Shown: positions 1 to 7,700 of the stretch, one piece after another
Layout of the letters: each line of letters opens with the position of its first letter
How positions within the stretch are numbered: position 1 is the stretch's first letter
Source of the DNA: an uncultured Alphaproteobacteria bacterium
GTDB taxonomy: Bacteria > Pseudomonadota > Alphaproteobacteria > Caulobacterales > Hyphomonadaceae
Length of the DNA stretch: 64,000 nt
Assembly: GCA_903831255.1 (NCBI GenBank)
Contig: CAIKWZ010000040.1
Location: 152,396 to 216,395, forward strand
Direction: 5' to 3'
Program-made: the position numbers and the translations under genes
Notes under the pieces: generated by a model
Told to the model about the DNA's origin: nothing
What the model saw: only the letters and a program-made list of their open reading frames with translations
Database searches by the model: none

Positions 1-2
1 TC

Positions 3-998
3 GCGACCCGGAGTGCGACCTGCGTTGCGCTTCCGACCAATCAGCCTGTCGACCCGATACGAAATCGATGGATGAGGGCCTCGCCCGAACTCATCGCAAA
101 CGAAGAGCAGGCCATTCATCCCATCTACAGCTATGCCGTGATCACAGACGCTGTTGAGGGGCTTATTCTGGTCAACGTGGAGACATTCCTCGATGGCGAG
201 CCCAGAAACAATTTCATCAGGCGATCCGTCACGTTCAACCCGGCCGGCGCTCTGACCGGGGCGCGGCATGTGACCCTCGCCGGATCGGTGGCTTATGTCA
301 TTGTTGAGGACCACCTCGCAGTTGTGGATCTGGATGATCCTCTGAAACCCGCGCTGAGGGCGAGGCTGCCTCTGAAAGGCGGCCAGGCGAGCGCGGTTCA
401 GTTTCGCTACCTGTTCGCGACATCAGACCGGGGACTGCATGTCTTTGACGTGACCCGACCCTTAGCGCCGGTTGAAAGCGCCGAAAGCTTTCTTCCGCTC
501 AGGCATGCCCGAAAGCTTCATGTAGCGCGTACCTACGCCTACATCGCGGCAGGTGAAGATGGTCTCGCCATTGTCGACGTGGAAAAGCCCCTTGCTCCCA
601 GGATCTACATGAAGACGACCCTTGGGGGGGCGATCAGGGATGCTCGGGATGTCGTGGTCGCATCAACCAACGCCTCTCTGTTCGCCTATATCGCTGACGG
701 AACGAGCGGGTTGAAAGTGGTGCAGCTGACAAGTCCTGAAAGTCAGCCGAACTTCTACGGCTTCTCTCCGGAACCAAAGCCTGAGTTTATCGCCTTCCGT
801 CGGACGGCGAAGCCGGCCCTGTCCCTGTCTCGGGGATTAGATCGCGACCGGGCCGTCGATGAGATGGGCGGTCAGATCGCCGTTTTTGGACGCCTGGGAT
901 CGCGGCCCTTCAATCGAGACGAGATGGAGAAGCTGTTTCTCCGGCGGGACGGGTCAGTCTATCGGGTGAAGGATGAGGCGCCCCGTCCGGATCGCTGA
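3..998 (+). CDS. LVIVD-repeat protein, 5' end outside the window
   Basis: The reading frame is open from base 3 with no stop before the first in-frame ATG at 72, so the gene almost certainly starts upstream of the window; 331 residues are visible. About five LVIVD-type repeats can be seen (for example GLILVNVETF, HLAVVDLDDPLKP, GLHVFDVTRPLAP, GLAIVDVEKPLAP, GLKVVQL). Each corresponds to a beta-propeller blade in this family, which is usually secreted or surface-associated and of unknown function. The C-terminal 60 residues leave the repeat pattern. It faces the secreted-protein operon convergently, so it is unlikely to be co-transcribed with it. The family call is confident; the function is unknown. 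Confidence 0.8.
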   Translation, partial: ATRSATCVALPTNQPVDPIRNRWMRASPELIANEEQAIHPIYSYAVITDAVEGLILVNVETFLDGEPRNNFIRRSVTFNPAGALTGARHVTLAGSVAYVIVEDHLAVVDLDDPLKPALRARLPLKGGQASAVQFRYLFATSDRGLHVFDVTRPLAPVESAESFLPLRHARKLHVARTYAYIAAGEDGLAIVDVEKPLAPRIYMKTTLGGAIRDARDVVVASTNASLFAYIADGTSGLKVVQLTSPESQPNFYGFSPEPKPEFIAFRRTAKPALSLSRGLDRDRAVDEMGGQIAVFGRLGSRPFNRDEMEKLFLRRDGSVYRVKDEAPRPDR

Positions 999-1138
999 TC
1001 GGAACAAACCCGTGGCCGGAGGCGACAGGCGACCGCGCAGGGGCCTTCGCCAATCGACTGTCTGAAACTGCGCTGCAGGCGCCGGGCTGAGCGATCTCGG
1101 GGTCCCGCCGCTCAGAGACGGAAGGCCCTGGAGGCTTA

Positions 1139-1645
1139 TCAGTTGACCACCGGGGCCGCGGGTTCAACTCCATCGGTAGCGTCCGGTGTCGAAGACTGAG
1201 CGATGAACGTCTCAAGCGCCTCATTCGCGATCGTCCGACAGGCCGAGGTTTTGTCCGCCTCAAGGATCGCCTCAAGAGTGGTGAGCTCTTCAGCCGTGGG
1301 ACACTCAGCCTGCGCTCCGCGCATCGCACCGAACGCCCGTCGTGTCGGGGGCTTTCTGAGGAGCATGTTCTTGAGCGAGACAAATGTGGTGTTCGACATC
1401 TTTCCCGAAGGAGCTGGCAACTGAAGACCGCCGGCGCCGGCAGTGAGACGCACCACCTCCCCAGTCTCGGACATGACCGTCACAACACTCCCCGCCGGAA
1501 CAGGCACGCTCGCCCCGGCCTCGAGGGAAGTCCCTTTCTTCAGGGACGGATCAGCTGAGCTGAGAACGAGAAACGTTTCCGCACTCGCTGCGCCTGCCCC
1601 CACAAGCACAGAGCAGATCATCAAGGTCGCCAGACGAAGTCTCAT
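1139..1645 (-). CDS. small exported protein of unknown function, last gene of the TPS-CHAT operon
   Basis: The protein has 168 residues with a clear Sec signal peptide (MRLRLATLMI... ending ASAE near residue 23). Residues 25-75 hold a short beta-rich stretch with a VPVPAGSVVTVMSETGEVV pattern, recalling the FecR/SH3-like folds found beside exported proteins. The second half is helical with two cysteines (115, 136) that could form a disulfide, followed by a low-complexity tail. A GGGAGAG Shine-Dalgarno lies just before the ATG. It follows the CHAT gene by 66 nt on the same strand, so it is probably in the same operon. I do not recognise a named family. It could be a partner, substrate or inhibitor of the CHAT protein, but that is only context. 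Confidence 0.7.
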   Translation of the reverse strand: MRLRLATLMICSVLVGAGAASAETFLVLSSADPSLKKGTSLEAGASVPVPAGSVVTVMSETGEVVRLTAGAGGLQLPAPSGKMSNTTFVSLKNMLLRKPPTRRAFGAMRGAQAECPTAEELTTLEAILEADKTSACRTIANEALETFIAQSSTPDATDGVEPAAPVVN

Positions 1646-1711
1646 GAAGCTCTCCCGTTTCGAGACCGACCTAACACGCCCGATCCGTCAAAACTATGGC
1701 GACTTCCAGGC

Positions 1712-4700
1712 CTAAATGGCCGGCGGAGCGCCAACGATCGTGAACGCGGCCCACTGAAGCGGGTCGCCCGCACCGGCTTCAATCTGAGCCATTTGAGCCG
1801 CCTGCAACGCTTCCGGAGCCGATTCCCCTTCGGTAAGACGCTCAAAGAAGCCCTTCATCAGCGCGACTGTATCCTCATCCGGCAACACCCAGTGGGACAC
1901 CAGAACGCTGCGGGCGCCGGCGTAGAAAAACGATCGCGCCAGTCCGCTCAGCGCATCGCCGCCTGAAGGCAAGCCCGACTCGCCGGGGGCGATAGGCTCT
2001 GGATTGCCGGTATCGCAGGCAGATAACACCACCAGATCGGCATCAAGTTTTAGATCCAGAACACGGGCTGAATCGAGGAAGACCGTGTCGCTTCCCTCAG
2101 CTGCCGATGTCAGAAGGGACGCCTCCGGTAAGCATTCGCGTTCCTCAGGAAAGTCCGCCGCAAAGACGCCATGGGTTGAGAACATAACGACCCTTGCCGA
2201 ACGGACACCCTCAGATGCGAGAACAGCGCCGTCTGTAAATCTCTCCCGCAGATAAACGTCTTCCTCCCGGGCCTTTGTCGCCGCCTTGACCGCCTCGAGT
2301 TCCAGCGCCGTGCCACCCAGCTGCGGCAGGCGCTCAAGGGCGGACTGTATGCGACCAACGCAGCTCGCCGGAAGCTTTCGGGCTCTTACGATGGAGCTGG
2401 CGAGCTGAGCGGCGTCGACCGGAGACGCAGAGAGCGGCACAAAATCGCCGAACCCGGCGAATGAACGTGTTCCACGTGAGGGGCCCGCCGAACGGGTCGA
2501 AACAAACGCCCGCATACTCGCAACGGACACCAGGGACGATCGTCTCGCGAGCCAGGATTCTGGGTCGACATCAGGGGACTGGGTCAACAAAACCCCTAAT
2601 GGCAGCGAGGCGAGAGCCCCGCTGGCTTCTATGATCAATCGTCTGGGCGCGCCCTCTGCAAAAAGCCGTTCCTGAACAGGTCCGAACAGATCGAGGAAAA
2701 GCTGGTGTGCGGCCTCCGCATCGAACTCGGCATCGGGATTGCGCACAGTCCCCTTAACGCGGTTGACGAGATCGGTGACCTGACTTTCCCCAAGCTTCGT
2801 CCGGAAGGCGTAAACGCCATCGCGATCCACAATCAGACCCACGCCGCCCCGCGCGCCGATGGCGAAACGGATGGTGCGTTCCCCTGGTCCCAGAGACTTC
2901 TGAAGATCCTTGAGTTCGACGGGCTGAAGCGTCACCACCCCGTAATTGGGAAACTTCCGATCCACCTCCGCCTGAAGGCGCAGAACTTCGGATCGGCCTC
3001 TCGCCACACTGGCTTCAGCCGCCTCCCGAACAGCGGCGGGCGCATCCACAGGAAGGGACGAGAGACGAGTGAGGGCCCGTCGCAGGAGCCTGTCGCCGTC
3101 CTGCCAGGAGCGGATGATATCGCCCTCATCGCCCGCCATAAGTCTTGCCGCTGTCGCGGCCGCCGTCTGGGCGACCGCCGGACTGGTTATGGTCTCGAAA
3201 GCGCTGAAGAGCCTCTCTGCATCAGCCTGAGAGCCGGATTTGCCGTAGGAGTCCGCAAGACCAGCGAGATAGGGTTGGCCCCTCGCCACGCCCACTCCGC
3301 GGTTCTCAGGCTGCTCCCTGTAGATTGCAAAGGCGTCGTCAAACACCCCAAAGGCTTCCGCCCGTCGCCCGAGGCCATCCAGAACACCGCCAAGATCCAT
3401 CAGAAGATTGGCTTCGATACGCGTCCGGGTCGCGGTCTTTCGATAGGTCTCCAGGGCGCGCACAAGTAAGGTTCGCGCCTCTTCAAGGCGGCCAGAAGAC
3501 GTCTCAAACGCGGCAGCATCCTGTGCGACCCCGGCGAGCAGCCAGCCTCCCGCGCGGTCATCGAGGCTCTTGGCGACCGCCTCAGCCGCCTGAAAGGCGG
3601 CTCGGGCCTTCGCTCCCTCGCCCATGCGGACAAAAGTCAGCGCCCGCGCTCGCGTGAGCTGAACGGTCAGGACGGCGGCGCGTTGGCCCGGAGGCAGAAG
3701 GCCGGATGTCTGATCGTACCCTGAAGACGCCTCTCCAGCCGAAGCGCGCCAGTCGGCGATTCTATCGAGAGCTGTTTCGCTCTCGACCATCATATCGTCC
3801 AGACGTCCCTCGTTCAGCGCTGAGAGCGCTTTATAACCCAGCATTTTGGCGATCATGAAGCCATCGCCAGACGCCTCAGCACTGAGGCGGGCCTCATCGA
3901 AGGCTCTCTCCGCCTCTGCAAATCGCCTTTGGTTGGAGAGATTGAGGGCGCGCTCGCTCTGCAGATCGGCGCGACCTGACAGATCGTCGGGCCAGAGCGA
4001 CGCGTGCATTCGGATAGCGTCTGAAAACTGAAGCTCAGCGGCGCTGAACATCCACAGACTGTTGTTTTCAAAAGCAGCCTTCCGAAGCGTCACGAAGTCG
4101 GCGAACCCTCCACCGGACAGCTCCTGACCCAGGGCCGCTTCCAGACTGTCCAGCAGTGCGCTGCGCGGCCCAGCCGGAGCGCCAGCCCGGGGTTCTTCCT
4201 CGAGGCCCGCCAGGATCTTCATCGATCGCTCAAGGGCGGGAGCAGCGGCGAGCGCCGCGTCGCCCGCAACCACCGCTCCTCTGGCGCGACCCGCCAGCGA
4301 GATCCCGGCCGTGCGGCCAGGAGCAGACTGACCGAGGCGCGGCGCATCGCCTCCGCAAAAGAGACCGTCTAATCGTTCGAGGCCCGCACCATTCCAGTCC
4401 TGGGGGCGCCCGTCTGTGCATGTGCGCCGTGTCTCAAGTCTCCATGCCTCCAGACGATCCTCCGCCCCGGCAGGAAACACATACACGCGGCCAAGGCCTG
4501 CCGTGCGACCGCACGACAGGTCGTAGGCCCGGTCCTGACGTCCTGAAGCGAGGGGATCTCCATAAACGCGTCGCGCCTGACAGGGGCGTCCCGCCGCATC
4601 CGGACCGACAGAGATCACGGTCTTCTGTGAGAGCGCCTGCGCATGAGCGCCGCCTGCACCCGCCGCGACACTCAGCAGAAGCGTCGCAAGCAGCCGGGGA

Positions 4701-4723
4701 GAGAAAATGCGGATCATGCTCAT
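1712..4723 (-). CDS. exported TPR-CHAT domain protein (caspase-like peptidase)
   Basis: The protein has about 1003 residues. A signal peptide ends near ...GAHAQA (residue 29). Residues 45-130 form a module with four cysteines in two probable pairs. Residues 250-510 are TPR-like helical repeats, and residues 610-1000 are a CHAT domain. The caspase-type dyad is intact: His851 in FSTHG and Cys903 in LSACDTG. CHAT proteins are clan CD cysteine peptidases; most studied ones act inside cells, whereas this one is predicted to be exported. The gene begins directly after the TpsA stop codon: the frame reads GTG ATG AGC ATG, and I use the ATG at 4723. Coupling to a two-partner secretion system suggests that it acts on, or with, the exoprotein. 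Its substrate is unknown. Confidence 0.88.
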   Translation of the reverse strand: MSMIRIFSPRLLATLLLSVAAGAGGAHAQALSQKTVISVGPDAAGRPCQARRVYGDPLASGRQDRAYDLSCGRTAGLGRVYVFPAGAEDRLEAWRLETRRTCTDGRPQDWNGAGLERLDGLFCGGDAPRLGQSAPGRTAGISLAGRARGAVVAGDAALAAAPALERSMKILAGLEEEPRAGAPAGPRSALLDSLEAALGQELSGGGFADFVTLRKAAFENNSLWMFSAAELQFSDAIRMHASLWPDDLSGRADLQSERALNLSNQRRFAEAERAFDEARLSAEASGDGFMIAKMLGYKALSALNEGRLDDMMVESETALDRIADWRASAGEASSGYDQTSGLLPPGQRAAVLTVQLTRARALTFVRMGEGAKARAAFQAAEAVAKSLDDRAGGWLLAGVAQDAAAFETSSGRLEEARTLLVRALETYRKTATRTRIEANLLMDLGGVLDGLGRRAEAFGVFDDAFAIYREQPENRGVGVARGQPYLAGLADSYGKSGSQADAERLFSAFETITSPAVAQTAAATAARLMAGDEGDIIRSWQDGDRLLRRALTRLSSLPVDAPAAVREAAEASVARGRSEVLRLQAEVDRKFPNYGVVTLQPVELKDLQKSLGPGERTIRFAIGARGGVGLIVDRDGVYAFRTKLGESQVTDLVNRVKGTVRNPDAEFDAEAAHQLFLDLFGPVQERLFAEGAPRRLIIEASGALASLPLGVLLTQSPDVDPESWLARRSSLVSVASMRAFVSTRSAGPSRGTRSFAGFGDFVPLSASPVDAAQLASSIVRARKLPASCVGRIQSALERLPQLGGTALELEAVKAATKAREEDVYLRERFTDGAVLASEGVRSARVVMFSTHGVFAADFPEERECLPEASLLTSAAEGSDTVFLDSARVLDLKLDADLVVLSACDTGNPEPIAPGESGLPSGGDALSGLARSFFYAGARSVLVSHWVLPDEDTVALMKGFFERLTEGESAPEALQAAQMAQIEAGAGDPLQWAAFTIVGAPPAI

Positions 4724-4726
4724 CAC

Positions 4727-7700
4727 CTACAGCCCCTGCGGCCAGAGATCTTCATTGGCCGTTCCGACGCCAGGATCTTTTTCGACACGGGAGGTCTCCG
4801 GAATGAAAAGATCACGCGCCGTATCGTCAATGCTTATGGGACCAGCCGTAGTCTCCGATCCTGAGAGAGCCTCCGCCGCAGCCTCCTCCGGTCTTGGACC
4901 GTCACCCTCCCTGTCTCTCTCCCGATCGCCATCGGGGCCAGGCTCTCCGGCAGGAGGAGGGCTGGATCCGGCGGTCACGAGCGACTGGATATCTCCCCCA
5001 CCTCCACAGGCCGCGGGCGAGCCAATGACACACCCGTTAATCCGGTAGAGGTCGGTCGGCGTAACGCCCTGACTGAGAAGACCAGGAAGTTTGGCGACGC
5101 CCGGTCCGGAAACCGAAACGCCGTCCCGACCGATAATGGTCCCGAAGAGAGCGATGCGGTCTGCTCCGGCTGCAAACATTCCCCCGGTCGACGGTGTCGC
5201 CAGACGGACCCCGCCGCCCGTCGCTCCCCCGGTATTCTGCTGAAGTATGACACCGGACACATTAAACGTCGTCGCACCAGCCGTTATGTAGGTCTTCCCG
5301 GCATCTGCAGACCCCAACTGCGATAGAATGGCGGACAGATCGACCCTGGCGGGATCAGCCGCTGCATTGACGAGATCGACGAACGCCTGCGAGCCAATCA
5401 GCACAGAGCCGGATGAGAGGAAGGACAGCGGGCCTATCGGTGCGCTCTCGGTTCCCAGCGCGCCGGTGATCTCGACACCGCCAGTGGCCAGATCCGCCTC
5501 GCCGAAGGCGATGGACGCCCCTCCCGAACCAGACACCACGCCAGGAACCCGCACCCTGCCCTGGGCGCCCGTCGTCGCCATGAGCGACCGTACCTTGGCG
5601 GCGTCCAGACTGAAGGTTCCCAGCGTGACATTCCCTCCGCCCGCCTGCGTCAGTGACCCTCTCAGAGAAAGCGAAGGAGCCCTGATGCGCTGGAGTTCGG
5701 CGTTGGACACCCTTAATCCGGTATCGCCCGACACGCCGTCGCCGAGAACGATTCCCGCCTGACCCTTGGACGCGAGATTGACGCCAGCAGCGCCGCTGAC
5801 GGTCACGTCCCCATTGATCTGCAGATCCGCGGCGCGAATATCCACCCCGCCATAAAGTCTGCCGATGGGAGAGTTGGCCTCTCCGACGCCGCCCAGAGAA
5901 TCCTGAACCGTGACAGGACCATTGAGCTGAACGAGGCCGCCGGCGTCGATGACCACATCCCTTTGTGACGTAACGGCGCCCGAAAGTGTAACAGAACCTG
6001 ACGCAATGAGACCAAGGCCGATCCCGGTATCAGCCGTCGATCCCCCCCGGGAGTTCAGCTTGATTTGTCCGTTTGAGAGCACAGAACCTGCACCCGCGGC
6101 CCCGGCCGTTGCCGATAACCTGAGCGTCCTTCCATCAGCTCCGCCGATGGAGATATTGCCTCCGCCCGCATCCACCTTGAGATCCCGGCCTGCAAGCAGG
6201 CCCGCAGACACCCCAGCCGCAGCGGATCGGAGCTCAATATCGCCCGTTGCGGTGACATCCGCCACGCTGAGGGCCGTTGCGGCGCTCACCACCGCTTCCG
6301 CATCGCGGGACGTGACCGCCTGAGCCGTGACGCTGCCCGCTGAAGACGCCACGCGAACGCCCTGAACGCCGCTCACAGCTCCAAGGCTGATGTCGGTCCG
6401 GCCCAACACGTCCACCCGACCACCGCCGGACACGACGCCTGCCTGCACGCCTCCATTGCTTGAAGAGACAGACAAAGCCTGAGCCGAGGTCACCTCGCCC
6501 ACTCGGACATCGCCGCCAGAGGAGAGATCCGTTCGCCCCGACGTGGAAATGACCGCCCCGCCCGTAAAAGCGTTCCCCTGAACGCCAACCTGAAGTGGGC
6601 CAGTCTGATTGACGATGCTGACAGAGCTTCCGCGGACGGAGCGGGCTGAAAACCCTCCGGCGGAGCGGGCGGACATCGAAGCGATCGCGGCAATGTCGCC
6701 AGCTGCAACCGACCCGCGCGCTGACTCCAAGTCAACCGCTCCGGTTGCCGAAATCGAACCCGCAACGACCCCTTTGTCGCCGGCCAGAACGGCGTCTCCC
6801 CCACGGGCCGACACCGCTCCGCTTGTCAGGCTCCCCTGTGTCGAGCGCAGTCCAACCCCAAGGCCTGCATCGACCGCGCCGGTCGAAAGATCGCCTGTGG
6901 CCGTCGCCTCGACGCGGCCGCCGGCGGTGAGAGCTCCTAATACACCCTCTCCTGTTCCGGCCAGCGCAGTGATGCCACCGGACGCGGAAATGGCCCCGGA
7001 CTTGAGGCCGGTCGCCGACGACAGGCGCACGCCGCCGTTGAGCGCCTGAACGCTGCCGCCGACAAAGCCCTGCTGTGTCGACGCGCCGATAAGGACATCG
7101 CTGTTCGACGACGCGACATCCACCGCGCTCCCGCGAAGGGACAACGCTCGGAAGCCCTGCGACGATCGACCGAAGATCGTTCCGCCCGCCGTGACGTCGG
7201 AGGCGACCGCAGATCCGCTCCGGCTTTCTAGTTCAAGATCCTGCGATGCAGAGGCATCGCCAACCGTCATCGAACCTCCGGCCTTGATGCGTAGCGTTCC
7301 GGCTCTGGCCTTGGCCGACACAACGCTGATCCCGCCATCAGAAAATACATCCAGCCCGGTTGCGGCGTCCAGCGCGCCGGAAATGACCCCTGACTTGCCG
7401 TTCAGAAGGATCGTACGACCCGACTGGACGGCGCCGACATCGATGGCCCCGGTCGACGATTGCACATCGACGCCATCCGATCCGGACAGATCGCCCGACT
7501 TGATGTCGCCGCTCGAGGTCATCCTGAGAACGCCGGCAGACGCCTGAACTCCGCCTCGGGTAAATGTCCCGCCAGACAGGACACCCACCCCAATAGCTCC
7601 GCCAGAGGAAGCAAGACGCACGCTCCGACCCGAGACGCTGGAAGCCTCAACGCCGTTTCGTCCTTCAATGAGAACATCGCCCCCCGCCTGCACACGATCC

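Noticed and set aside
2705..3469. 254-residue frame antisense to the CHAT gene
   Set aside because: It is opposite the TPR/CHAT coding region, with no signal peptide or family pattern.
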